This document shows, one piece after another, positions 54,061 to 61,937 of a stretch of 64,000 bases of DNA. The position numbers and the translations under genes were made by a program. The stretch comes from Actinotalea endophytica (GTDB taxonomy: Bacteria > Actinomycetota > Actinomycetes > Actinomycetales > Cellulomonadaceae). The DNA lies in assembly GCF_025717005.1 (NCBI RefSeq), contig NZ_JAOVZU010000010.1, forward strand, positions 62,001 through 126,000, read 5' to 3'. Within the stretch, counting starts at the first letter, position 1. Every line of letters starts with the position of its first letter. The notes below the pieces were generated by a model. The model searched no databases, was not told where the DNA came from, and saw only the letters and a list, made by a program, of their open reading frames with translations.

Positions 54061-54713
54061 GGGACCTCGCGGTCGCCGTGCGTGGCCTCGTCGACGGCGT
54101 GGTAGAGCTTGGCGACCCACTGCTCGCCGTGCGGGCGTTCGCGCAACGCGCGGAGCTGGTCGACGGTGACGACCGGCGGGGCGCCCGCTTCGCGCTCGAG
54201 GACCCGGCCCGGCGCTTCGATCTTCGTCACAGCGGCTGCGATCAACACGAGCCGTCGCTCACGCTGGGCCCGGGTGTTGGCCTTCGACCACTCCACGTAC
54301 TTCCTGGTGTAGTCGTCACGGGCCTTCTGTCCGGCCTTCTCCAGTGGCGGAACCGGCTGACGAGGCACAGCGATCCCACCCTTGTCGGGCTCGAACGAGT
54401 CCTCGACCTCGTCCTCTGCCAGGGCGCGCACGGTCCAGGTGGTCTTTGAGGCTTCCCACCGCTCGTAGAGCTCCTCCATGCGGGCGAGGATGCCCGGACG
54501 CGGGTCGATGGCGTCCATCGCCTGGTCGCCGGCGTCGGCGGCCGCGGCCGTCTCGGCGGCGGCCAGCTGGGCCTGCAGCGCCTCGGACTCCTCCAGGAGC
54601 GCCGGGTCGTTGTAGATCATCACCTGGCGGCGGGCGACGGTCGAGGTCGCGAGCCACTCGTCGAAGTCGAAGACCTCGGGGGTCAGGGTCTCGTCGGGGG
54701 TCGTGTCGGTCAC
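54018..54713 (-). CDS. Tail assembly chaperone (G-type)
   Basis: The 231-residue mostly helical protein lies between the major tail protein and the tape measure genes. Its last 14 residues lie in the overlap with the -1 frame extension. The C-terminal GRSTSDLG is the product made without slippage. No named domain beyond its position and the frameshift arrangement. Confidence 0.75.
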   Translation of the reverse strand: MTDTTPDETLTPEVFDFDEWLATSTVARRQVMIYNDPALLEESEALQAQLAAAETAAAADAGDQAMDAIDPRPGILARMEELYERWEASKTTWTVRALAEDEVEDSFEPDKGGIAVPRQPVPPLEKAGQKARDDYTRKYVEWSKANTRAQRERRLVLIAAAVTKIEAPGRVLEREAGAPPVVTVDQLRALRERPHGEQWVAKLYHAVDEATHGDREVPRPTLPGRSTSDLG

Positions 54714-54751
54714 AGGTCTCTCCTCACAGGTCCACAGGTCGGTGGTGGTGA

Positions 54752-54792
54752 CCCGCCGGGCGCGCGGACCTGTGAGACGCGCGCCCGGCGGG
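54752..54792 (-). terminator. Terminator after the major tail protein gene
   Basis: Perfect 14-bp arms (CCCGCCGGGCGCGC and its complement) enclose a 13-base loop, nine bases after the stop. It probably keeps the tail tube transcript abundant relative to downstream genes. Confidence 0.8.
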
Positions 54793-54800
54793 GGTCGAGG

Positions 54801-55298
54801 TCAGGCCGCGACCGTCCCGGAGCCGTGGTCCTGGACGCCGAGCGGCACGGTCCGCTTGATGTAGCCGGACACGTTCTGCGGCTTCTGCGGCTCGTCGGTG
54901 ATGACCTCGAACCACTCGTACTCGTCGGCCGCGGCGTCGGCCTGGGTGGCGAGCGGCCCCTCGCGCTCGATGACCCACAGGCGGGTGCCCTTGGTCTGCA
55001 CGAGCGGCCACAGCGTGTCGTTGGTGGCGTCGACCGTGCCGTCAGCGAGGAGGTGGCGCAGGGCCGTCATGATCCCGTCGAAGTTCGAGTTGCCGTAGGT
55101 CACGGCGTTGCCCGAGGCCTCCAGCGGCTGGTCGGGGACGGTGTCCGAGCCGCGGGCGCTGATCCGGTAGTCCGGCTTGTTGATCAGCGGCGAGGCGTAG
55201 AGCCCCGCGCCGAGCTCAGTCGTGGTGATCGCGCTGAGGTCCGCTGGCTCGGCGGTCAGGATGGTGACGCGCATGCGTCCATCGGCGAGGGTCAGCAT
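54801..55298 (-). CDS. Major tail protein
   Basis: The 165-residue protein is in the tail tube position, between the tail terminator-type genes and the chaperones. Its small beta-rich sequence includes TILTAEPADLSAITTTELGAG and DYRISARGSDTVPDQPLEASGNAVTYGNSNFDG, typical of actinophage tube proteins. A strong terminator follows, as usual for abundantly made tube proteins. Confidence 0.8.
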   Translation of the reverse strand: MLTLADGRMRVTILTAEPADLSAITTTELGAGLYASPLINKPDYRISARGSDTVPDQPLEASGNAVTYGNSNFDGIMTALRHLLADGTVDATNDTLWPLVQTKGTRLWVIEREGPLATQADAAADEYEWFEVITDEPQKPQNVSGYIKRTVPLGVQDHGSGTVAA

Positions 55299-55304
55299 CG
55301 GGGA

Positions 55305-55547
55305 TCAGTCCTCCTTGTCCCCGGCGACCGGGGTCTTCGGGCCCCTGCGGGCCGGGGTGGCGGGGGTCTCGGCGACCGGGTCGGTCGCGGAGTCGGTGGG
55401 CGGCTCCTCGGTGGGAGCCGGCTCGGTGGGGCGCTCGGCCGAGTAGTTCTTGCCGAGGGTGGGGTGCCCGAGCCAGTGCTCGGGGATCTCGACGGACCGG
55501 GGCGGCGTGGTGTCGGTGCGCCAGGCGGAGACGATGCGTCCGGGCAT
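55305..55547 (-). CDS. Small phage protein, Pro/Thr-rich
   Basis: The 80-residue protein has a short ordered start (MPGRIVSAWRTDTTPPRSVEIPEHWLGHPTLGKNY) and a disordered Pro/Glu/Thr-rich tail. AGGAGG precedes the ATG by nine bases. The upstream open frame is out-of-frame code of the neighbour. Function is unknown; it lies between the tail terminator and tail tube genes. Confidence 0.65.
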   Translation of the reverse strand: MPGRIVSAWRTDTTPPRSVEIPEHWLGHPTLGKNYSAERPTEPAPTEEPPTDSATDPVAETPATPARRGPKTPVAGDKED

Positions 55548-55560
55548 GGTGGGTTCCTCC

Positions 55561-55977
55561 TCAGAGGTATGGGCCGATGCGGAAGGTGAAGGGCACGAAC
55601 CAGCGCGTCGGGGTGACGTTCGGGTCGCGGTCCATGGATGGGGTGCCGGGCTGCTCGCGCAGGATCCCGGCGCCGGTGATGAGGTACCCATCGAGCGCGG
55701 CCCGGACGGCGGCGGCGGCTCGCAGGCACCAGGTGGGGTCGCCGGCGGCGACAGTGACCGGGCAGGGCCACGACAGGGCGCCGTGGGCGTCTCCGTCGAC
55801 CGTACGGGCCTCCTCGGGTGCCCACCCAGCGCTGCCCCAGACGACCGCGTAGGGCAGGACCCGGCCCTTCGCGTCCGCCGGCGGCGAGCCGGGCACGTCG
55901 GCGTCGTGGACACTGATCGTCGCGATCTCCGTCGTGAGCCTCGCGACGACCGCGGCGTGCAGGTCGGCGGGGTTCAC
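55561..55977 (-). CDS. Phage tail terminator-like protein
   Basis: The 138-residue protein starts at a GTG overlapping the HK97-gp10-like gene stop. Position after gp10 and before the tail tube, small size and the pattern of PADLHAAVVARLTTEI and LRAAAAVRAALDGYL fit tail completion/terminator proteins. Confidence 0.65.
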   Translation of the reverse strand: MNPADLHAAVVARLTTEIATISVHDADVPGSPPADAKGRVLPYAVVWGSAGWAPEEARTVDGDAHGALSWPCPVTVAAGDPTWCLRAAAAVRAALDGYLITGAGILREQPGTPSMDRDPNVTPTRWFVPFTFRIGPYL

Positions 55978-56378
55978 AGGTCGCCGACGATCTGCTCGGC
56001 GGCCTGCTCGAACCGGGGCAGGTGGCGCTCGAACGACGGGCCCATGAAGGGGCGGGGCGCCATGACGGAGGTGCCCTTCTCGACGTACCCGCCGTAGGCG
56101 GCGGTCGGCCCGGCCTCGAACCCGAGCCCGTCTGGGTCGACGTCGATCCCGATGCTGGATCGCAGGAACCCCGTGTCGACCGCGGCCGCGGCCTTGCCGT
56201 CAGCGACGACCCGGAGCCCGGTGGCGGCGACGACGGGCTTGAGCTCGTCGATCATGCGGTCGGTCGCGCCTTCGAAGTCGGCGACGAGTTGGTTCACCTC
56301 CGAGGCGTCGACGAAGACCCCGCCGGCCGACCAGGCGGCGTCTGATGCGGCCCGGCGTCGCTGGAAGCGTGTGGCCAC
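55974..56378 (-). CDS. HK97 gp10-family head-tail connector
   Basis: The 134-residue protein has the gp10-type features VVADGKAAAAVDTGFLRSSI and YGGYVEKGTSVMAPRPFMGPSF. These proteins join the head and tail at the neck. It lies between the DUF6093-like protein and the tail terminator. Confidence 0.85.
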   Translation of the reverse strand: MATRFQRRRAASDAAWSAGGVFVDASEVNQLVADFEGATDRMIDELKPVVAATGLRVVADGKAAAAVDTGFLRSSIGIDVDPDGLGFEAGPTAAYGGYVEKGTSVMAPRPFMGPSFERHLPRFEQAAEQIVGDL

Positions 56379-56384
56379 GGCCGA

Positions 56385-56807
56385 TCACCCCTGGTTCGCG
56401 AGGTCGAGGTCGCAGCCGAGGACGCGCTCGAGCAGGACCGTGTCGTAGGCGGTGGTCCGCACGACGAGGTTCAGGCCGGTCAGCCGCGGGTCGTCGCAGG
56501 AGTCGACGTGCACGCGGGCACCGTTCGGGATGGCCGCGGCGTCCGGGTCGATGCCGACGACGTACTCGGTCGGGGCGATGGTCTGCCCGGCGGCGTCGGT
56601 CAGGCGGGCGGTGCGCTGGGCCCGGGACACCGAGCAGAGGCCGGTGTAGTGCGTGGTCGGGGTGCCCGCGACCGCTCCGTCCTCGGGGGTCCAGTCCGAC
56701 CCGGCCTCGGTGGTGATCGTGCACGTCCCGGTGAGGGTCGCGATCGCGGTCGGGCGGTGGTGGGCCGCCCACTTCGTGTGGATCACGCGGGTGGCGGGGA
56801 ACGGCAC
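56385..56807 (-). CDS. DUF6093-like head-tail protein
   Basis: The 140-residue protein contains YTGLCSVSRAQRTARLTDAAGQTIAPTEYVVGID, similar to the neck proteins called DUF6093 in actinophages. It is placed between the connector and gp10 genes. Confidence 0.65.
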   Translation of the reverse strand: MPFPATRVIHTKWAAHHRPTAIATLTGTCTITTEAGSDWTPEDGAVAGTPTTHYTGLCSVSRAQRTARLTDAAGQTIAPTEYVVGIDPDAAAIPNGARVHVDSCDDPRLTGLNLVVRTTAYDTVLLERVLGCDLDLANQG

Positions 56808-56810
56808 GGG

Positions 56811-57179
56811 TCAGCCCACCGTCGGGTAGGGCTGGAACTCGACAGTCTCGAAGAACCCGCCGTCGTCGTACTCCTCAGCCTGGGCCCGGAGCTGTGCCGC
56901 GTGCTTGCGCAGGTCCGCTGCCACTGCCGGGCCGTCGGTGGAGACGCCGGCCTGGGTGCGGATCTTCTTGGAGATCAGTGACTCCGAGGACGCGATGGCG
57001 TCCAGGGCGTCCGCGGCCGCCCGGCGGGTCGCGGCCTTGTCGGAGGTGTCGGTCGGGTCGGTGACGCCGTTGAGGGCGAGGTACCCGTTGACCGCGTCGT
57101 CGTCGAGCAGTGGCGCGGTCTCGTCGACGTCGGCGATCAGGAGGCGGACCTGGCCGGTCGCGGTGGCGTAGTCGATCAC
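56811..57179 (-). CDS. Phage head-tail connector protein
   Basis: The 122-residue helical protein (VRLLIADVDETAPLLDDDAVNGYLALNG, then RRAAADALDAIASSESLISKKI) has the pattern of gp6/gp15-type connectors that bind below the portal. It directly follows the capsid gene and its terminator. Confidence 0.75.
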   Translation of the reverse strand: MIDYATATGQVRLLIADVDETAPLLDDDAVNGYLALNGVTDPTDTSDKAATRRAAADALDAIASSESLISKKIRTQAGVSTDGPAVAADLRKHAAQLRAQAEEYDDGGFFETVEFQPYPTVG

Positions 57180-57218
57180 GGCGGCCTCCTCGGGTGCGTC
57201 GGTGGTGTTGGCGCCCGG

Positions 57219-57255
57219 GAGGGGCCGAGCCGCGGGGAAGGCGGCTCAGCCCCTC
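57219..57255 (-). terminator. Terminator after the major capsid gene
   Basis: GAGGGGC/GCCCCTC and GAGCCGC/GCGGCTC pair with one mismatch around a seven-base loop, 15 bp after the capsid stop. It would favour high capsid mRNA. Confidence 0.7.
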
Positions 57256-57269
57256 CTCAGGGGGTCGGG

Positions 57270-58418
57270 TCAGGACCCGTCGGAGCAGTAGGTGACCTTC
57301 GGGTCGACCGTGGCTGCGCCGATGACGTGGCGGACGCGGTACTGCAGGTCGTCGAAGTCGAACGACCCCTCGGTGGGGTCGATGACCCCGCCGCCCACGC
57401 GCATGCCCGCGTCGGACTTCACGCGCAGGTCCGGCACCTCGTGGCCGCGCAGGAACCCGACCGCGATCGCCGGCCGCGGGGCGGTCGGCTGCGGGAGCAG
57501 GAACCATCGGGTGGCCGCCTTGCCGTCCGTCGCGATGACCGTCAGCCACGGGTCGACCACGATCGTCACCTTGGACTTGAGGTAGTTCGCGGTGACGAGC
57601 TGGTTGGACCCGTCGGTGACGCGGATCTCGACCGCGTTGACGATCTGCATGGCCGTCATCTCGAGCGACGGCGGCACGAGCAGGACCACGCCCGCGGACA
57701 GGTCGATCGGGTTGCCGTCGGAGTCCTTGCGGTTCTGGACGGCGGTGATCGCGGCCGCGAGGTTGTCGGTCGTGAGCGCCAGCGCCGTGGGGGCGTTGCC
57801 GTTCGCGGCCTTGAAGAACGCGGTGTTGGCGCCCGTGGAGGTCACGAGCTGGGAGGTGGCGAGGTAGTCCTCGGTGACGTGGGAGGCGTCGGACAGGCGG
57901 CCGGGCAGCGTGCGGAACGCGTCCAGGTCGTCGTTGACGAGCATCTCCCAGGTCAGCGCGAACCGGGCACCGCGCTTGCCGACCGAGATCGCGTACTTCG
58001 ACTCGGTGGCCGCACGGGCCTTGTACTCCTCGCCCGGCTTGACCGGGTCGAGGATCCCGCGACCGCCGAGCAGGTCGATCAGGTTCTTCTCGCGGAAGTC
58101 CCGCAGGGTGGTGCGCATGGCGAACTTCGACCACACGGACGGCGCCTGGTTGTACTCCCGCAGGAGCTCCCGATCGATGACCCCGCCGAGCAGGTAGGGG
58201 AAGTCCGGGGTCGCGAGCGCCTCGACGAGTCGTGCGCGGGCCTTGAAGCCGGCCAGGCCGCCGGCGTGCAGGGCCTCGCCCCAGATGTCCGCGGCCTCGA
58301 TGAGCCGCTTGGCGAACTGCGGGCCGCGCGCCGGGGCGCGGAAGCCGCCCTCGTTGCCGGTCTGCTCACCCTCGGCGACCGCGGCCGCCCCGGTGAGGAC
58401 CTCGATGTTGTCCAGCAT
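57270..58418 (-). CDS. Major capsid protein
   Basis: The 382-residue protein contains RRTTLRDFREKN-type signals (MRTTLRDFREKNLIDLLGG), RFALTWEMLVNDDLDAF and the C-terminal DFDDLQYRVRHVIGAATVDPKV of Mu gpT-like/HK97-fold capsids. The decoration protein and protease-scaffold genes lie just upstream, in standard order. A terminator follows. Confidence 0.88.
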   Translation of the reverse strand: MLDNIEVLTGAAAVAEGEQTGNEGGFRAPARGPQFAKRLIEAADIWGEALHAGGLAGFKARARLVEALATPDFPYLLGGVIDRELLREYNQAPSVWSKFAMRTTLRDFREKNLIDLLGGRGILDPVKPGEEYKARAATESKYAISVGKRGARFALTWEMLVNDDLDAFRTLPGRLSDASHVTEDYLATSQLVTSTGANTAFFKAANGNAPTALALTTDNLAAAITAVQNRKDSDGNPIDLSAGVVLLVPPSLEMTAMQIVNAVEIRVTDGSNQLVTANYLKSKVTIVVDPWLTVIATDGKAATRWFLLPQPTAPRPAIAVGFLRGHEVPDLRVKSDAGMRVGGGVIDPTEGSFDFDDLQYRVRHVIGAATVDPKVTYCSDGS

Positions 58419-58429
58419 GGGGGGCCTCC

Positions 58430-58780
58430 TCAGCCGATCCGGACGTTGATGGTGTCGGTGCTGCCCGAGGTGATGGCCTCCATGGCGACGCCGTAGCGCA
58501 CGCCGGTGGACTTCTTGGACAGCGCGGGGGTGTCGCCGTTGACGTAGTAGATGACGTCGCCGGCCGCGACGGCGGAGTTGCCGCCGCCGTCGATGGCCTT
58601 GACCGAGACGTCGGCGACGCCCTCGAACTGCACGACGGTCTTGCCGTCGGTGTCCTCGGCGCCGATCGCGACGCCGGGCAGGTCACCGAAGATGACCGGG
58701 TCGCCCGAGGCCGGGGTCGCCGGGAAGGTGCAGGGGACCGCCAGGCGGCGGCCGTACTCGTAGATGACGTTGGTGGCCAT
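58430..58780 (-). CDS. DUF2190-like capsid decoration protein
   Basis: The 116-residue beta-rich protein (RLAVPCTFPATPASGDPVIFGDLPGVA and VAAGDVIYYVNGD) resembles DUF2190 head decoration proteins. It is located between protease/scaffold and capsid. Confidence 0.75.
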   Translation of the reverse strand: MATNVIYEYGRRLAVPCTFPATPASGDPVIFGDLPGVAIGAEDTDGKTVVQFEGVADVSVKAIDGGGNSAVAAGDVIYYVNGDTPALSKKSTGVRYGVAMEAITSGSTDTINVRIG

Positions 58781-58783
58781 GGC

Positions 58784-59230
58784 TCACGCCTCCTTGATCG
58801 TGTGGCCGAACGCGCGAGCGGCGGCCTCGTCGACGTCGGCCTGGGACGGGACGTCGCCGGTGGTGGTGGATCCGCCGAGCCCGCGGACGCTGCCGGCGCC
58901 GAGCATCTCGGCGATCGCGGCGACCTCGGTCTCCTTGGCCTTGAGGGCCGCGGTCGCGGCCTCGGTGGCCTGCGCCTCGGTGGTCGTGCCGTCGAAGCCC
59001 TCGACGACGGACGCGACGAGCTGGTCGCGCAGCGTGACCGGGATGGCCTCGGACTCGCCGATGACCTTGGTGACGACCGGGCGGAGCTTGCCCCGGTTCT
59101 CGATGGCGGCGAGCGCCTTCTCGGCGACCTCCGCGCGGGTGACCGCGGTGTCACGCTCGGTCGTGAGCGTGGTCACCCGGCCGGCGTCCTCCTCGAGCTG
59201 GCGCAGGCGCGCCTCCTCGATCTGCGGCAT
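58784..59230 (-). CDS. Nested in-frame scaffold protein
   Basis: The internal start MPQIEEARLRQLEEDAGR follows GGAGG with five bases between. The product is 148 residues, coiled-coil N-terminus with a helical Ala-rich remainder ending AFGHTIKEA. Separate synthesis of scaffold from the protease gene is inferred from the ribosome binding site. Confidence 0.55.
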   Translation of the reverse strand: MPQIEEARLRQLEEDAGRVTTLTTERDTAVTRAEVAEKALAAIENRGKLRPVVTKVIGESEAIPVTLRDQLVASVVEGFDGTTTEAQATEAATAALKAKETEVAAIAEMLGAGSVRGLGGSTTTGDVPSQADVDEAAARAFGHTIKEA

Positions 59231-60070
59231 GGTGTCCTCCTCGGACTCCTGGGTGGTGGTGGACTGCCCGGCCGGGTTGACCGGGACGTAGGTGGTGGTG
59301 GGCCGCACCTCGATGCGCTCACCGGTCAGCTGGACGGACATGTCGTTCTCCGCGGGGGTGTACGACTGCTGCCAGGTGGCCATGCCGTCGGGGGTCTCGA
59401 CCTCGAACCAGACCAGGGCCTCGTCGAAGTCGCGGACCCACGCCCAGGTGTTCGCGTCGCGCGAGCCGTAGGCGGACCGCACGGCGTCGGAGAGCTGCTC
59501 GCGGCGGTCGTTCGCGGTGGCCTCGGCGACGCCGCGGCGGACCGCCCGGGCGGTGGCGCGGGACTCGAGGACCTCCAGGACCTTGCCGCCGCGGCCGGCG
59601 TAGGTGACGAAGTCGACCGACAGGCCCTCGGTGAGCTTGGTGATGATGAGCGCCGGCGCGCCCTCCCACTCGCCCTGCTCGGCCTCGGCGAGCGCGCGGA
59701 TGGAGACCCCGATGTCGCCTGCCATGTCGGCGATGGGCTGACGCCAGGCGGAGTAGACGTCGGCCTCGGCCACGAGGGCCTGGGTCCCGGCGTCGAACCG
59801 CGCGTCCTCGATCAGCACTGCCGCGAGGTCGCGCACGGACCGCTCGGGCCGCTCCCACTCGTCGGACTCGGTGGGGTGGTCGATGAACATGAGCGTCCCG
59901 GCAGGGAAGACCCGCGCCTCGGCCGCTGCCTGCAGGGTCTCGGCGGGGTAGACCCCGGAGGAGCCGCGCCCGGCGTCGACGAGCCGGACGAGGATCCGCC
60001 CCTTGCCGGGCTTCGCCGAAGGCGTCGCGGCCTCGGCGAACGGCCGGGCCTCGCGAATCCTTGTGGACAT
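58784..60070 (-). CDS. Prohead protease with C-terminal scaffold domain
   Basis: The 428-residue protein has an N-terminal protease half (ILVRLVDAGRGSSGVYPAETLQAAA, FIDHPTESDEWERPERSVRDLAAVLIED, with His and Ser candidates). The C-terminal half is a Glu/Ala-rich coiled scaffold. An internal ATG at 59230, preceded by GGAGG (59236-59240), begins the scaffold half and probably makes a separate 148-residue scaffold in the same frame, as lambda C/Nu3 and similar phages do. The catalytic residues are not assigned with confidence. Confidence 0.8.
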   Translation of the reverse strand: MSTRIREARPFAEAATPSAKPGKGRILVRLVDAGRGSSGVYPAETLQAAAEARVFPAGTLMFIDHPTESDEWERPERSVRDLAAVLIEDARFDAGTQALVAEADVYSAWRQPIADMAGDIGVSIRALAEAEQGEWEGAPALIITKLTEGLSVDFVTYAGRGGKVLEVLESRATARAVRRGVAEATANDRREQLSDAVRSAYGSRDANTWAWVRDFDEALVWFEVETPDGMATWQQSYTPAENDMSVQLTGERIEVRPTTTYVPVNPAGQSTTTQESEEDTMPQIEEARLRQLEEDAGRVTTLTTERDTAVTRAEVAEKALAAIENRGKLRPVVTKVIGESEAIPVTLRDQLVASVVEGFDGTTTEAQATEAATAALKAKETEVAAIAEMLGAGSVRGLGGSTTTGDVPSQADVDEAAARAFGHTIKEA

Positions 60071-60106
60071 GGCGCCTCCTCGGCGTGGCGGTGGGATGCT
60101 GGGGCG

Positions 60107-60436
60107 GTGAGCGAGCAGCCGCGGGCGTGCCCGGAATGCGGCGGACCGGTCGAGGTCGTGTCGCTACGGGTGGCGAGGCAGTACGAAGACGGCCGGACCG
60201 AGCGGTGGGTCGAGGACGTGGACACGTGCCACAACCCGGCCTGCCCGCGCAACGACGGCGCGGAGCCGGTCACGGCCGACCCGGACCTCGACCTACCCGA
60301 CCCGGACGCCGAGCCGCTGCACATGTGGCGGCTCAAGGTGCTGGGCATGGGCCCGGGCGGGGTCTCGCAGTACTGGTGCGAGCTGTGCGGGGAGCTCCTG
60401 TACTGCCCGCCCGCGGACGAACCGGAGGAGTGCTAG
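60107..60436 (+). CDS. Zinc-ribbon protein on the opposite strand of the head module
   Basis: The 109-residue acidic protein has two cysteine pairs at each end: CPECGG and CHNPAC, then CELCGELLYC. It should bind one or two zinc ions. It starts at a GTG 36 bp from the protease gene start and its end overlaps the MuF-like gene by four bases. It is the second plus-strand gene in the late operon and probably has its own promoter. Function is unknown. Confidence 0.65.
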   Translation: MSEQPRACPECGGPVEVVSLRVARQYEDGRTERWVEDVDTCHNPACPRNDGAEPVTADPDLDLPDPDAEPLHMWRLKVLGMGPGGVSQYWCELCGELLYCPPADEPEEC

Positions 60437-61500
60437 CCGCGGCTCGCGAGCAGTCGGCCCACGGGGGTCGGCGCCCACGAGTCACGCCACCCGGCGGTGC
60501 TGCGCCGCGTGGACAGGTCGCCCCAGCCGATCAGCCCGTCGTCGAGGGCCTGCAGGCGGGTCGGTCCCATGATCGCGAGCTGCTCGTCGCGGGACAGCGC
60601 AGCGAACTCGGCCTGCGCGTCCGGGAAGATCGACGCCGGCTCCTCGATGTCCGGGAACCCGAGCTCGGACCACGGCCTGACGACCGTGATGCGCGCGCAG
60701 CGGCCGCACTGGTGATCGTCCGGCCCGGTCTCCTGCAGGTTGTGCTCGGTGCCGTTCATGCCCCAGCACGACGGGCAGGTGCGTGAGTCGAGGGTTGCCA
60801 GCCACTTCCACCCGCCGACGAGCTCCTCGTGCGCCCATTCCGTAGCCGCGGCCGAGGAGCGGTAGGCGTCGAGCATCTCGGTCCGCGCGATCGTCAGGGC
60901 CCGGGTGAGCCCGCCGTTGAACGCACCTTCGGCGCGGCGGACCATGATCCGCGCCGCCTTGCGAGGGTTGTCGCCCACGGCGACACCGGAGACGAGGACT
61001 TCGCGCATCTGTGCCTGCACCATGGCGGGTAGCGGGCGGGTGACGGCGGTGATCTGCTTGGTGGTGCGCTCCACGATCGCGTCCAGCGCGGTCTGGTCGA
61101 CCCGGTCGAACGAGATGGACAGCAGGGCCTGCGCCTCGGGGATCTGGGGGACCTGCGAGGCGATGATCCGGACCTGGTGCTCGGGGGTGAGCTGCACGAT
61201 CTTGCCGACCGCGTCGAACATCTCGACCTCGGACGTGCTGACGATCTCGGTGAGTGAGTCCAGGGCCGCTGCGAGAGCCTGCTCGGCCTTGCGTGACCGG
61301 GACACGACCCACCGGGAGGGCCAGTGCCCGTCGATGCCGGCGGAGGCGAGGTCCATCATCGCGTCGGACCAGGTCGCGTACAGCGCGTCCCAGGCTCGTG
61401 CCCACTGGCGGACCAGGCGCCGCTCGTAGGCGTCGGTCTGCTCGGCGATGACGATCCGCAGCCCGGACGCGAGCCGCAGGGTCTCCTCCTCGACGGCCAC
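60433..61500 (-). CDS. Phage minor head protein (MuF/SPP1 gp7-like)
   Basis: This 355-residue protein has the MuF-like region AFNGGLTRALTIARTEMLDAYRSSAAA. A zinc-type motif follows (TLDSRTCPSCWGMNGTEH, then HQCGRCARITVV). Such proteins enter the head with portal and may help DNA injection. The GTG start at 61500 directly follows the upstream gene. Confidence 0.8.
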   Translation of the reverse strand: MAVEEETLRLASGLRIVIAEQTDAYERRLVRQWARAWDALYATWSDAMMDLASAGIDGHWPSRWVVSRSRKAEQALAAALDSLTEIVSTSEVEMFDAVGKIVQLTPEHQVRIIASQVPQIPEAQALLSISFDRVDQTALDAIVERTTKQITAVTRPLPAMVQAQMREVLVSGVAVGDNPRKAARIMVRRAEGAFNGGLTRALTIARTEMLDAYRSSAAATEWAHEELVGGWKWLATLDSRTCPSCWGMNGTEHNLQETGPDDHQCGRCARITVVRPWSELGFPDIEEPASIFPDAQAEFAALSRDEQLAIMGPTRLQALDDGLIGWGDLSTRRSTAGWRDSWAPTPVGRLLASRG

Positions 61501-61503
61501 AGG

Positions 61504-61749
61504 TCACGTCCCGCCGCGTCGGTACCAGGTGAACTCGAACACCTGGTCGCCCGGCTCGGGGTGATCCTCGGGGACCACGACGGCTCGCAGTCGCTGGCGC
61601 TGGCCGGCGTTCGGGCCTTTGCTCACGGTGTGCACGCGGGTCACGAGGTAGGTGCGGCCGCTGGTGGCGGAGCGGACGTAGTCGGCCTCGCGGATCCTGG
61701 CGGTGGTGTCGAGCGTCATGCCGACCTCGACGCCCAGCGGCGCAGTCAT
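61504..61749 (-). CDS. Small phage protein of the head module
   Basis: The 81-residue protein (VEVGMTLDTTARIREADYVRSATSGRTYLVTRVHTVSKG) is small and beta-rich. The ATG overlaps the zinc-ribbon gene stop by one base. No domain is recognised. Confidence 0.6.
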   Translation of the reverse strand: MTAPLGVEVGMTLDTTARIREADYVRSATSGRTYLVTRVHTVSKGPNAGQRQRLRAVVVPEDHPEPGDQVFEFTWYRRGGT

Positions 61750-61937
61750 CACGCTCCCGGGATGGGTTCGCCGCACTCGTTGCAGCGGCGGATCCGGCCG
61801 GCGGTCATCGTGCCGTTCGGCAGGTGCTGGACGAACGCGAGGTAGGCGCCGGTGGACTTCGCGCACCGCGGGCACCACACCTCGCGCTCGACCGCCAGGA
61901 CCTCGATCGCCACCTTCACGAGCCGTCCGGTCGCCAT
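61749..61937 (-). CDS. Small zinc-ribbon phage protein
   Basis: The 62-residue protein has CPRC near residue 22 and CNEC near 52, a two-knuckle zinc ribbon. The ATG overlaps the portal stop by one base (TGATG). It may bind DNA or a head protein; the role is unknown. Confidence 0.65.
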   Translation of the reverse strand: MATGRLVKVAIEVLAVEREVWCPRCAKSTGAYLAFVQHLPNGTMTAGRIRRCNECGEPIPGA

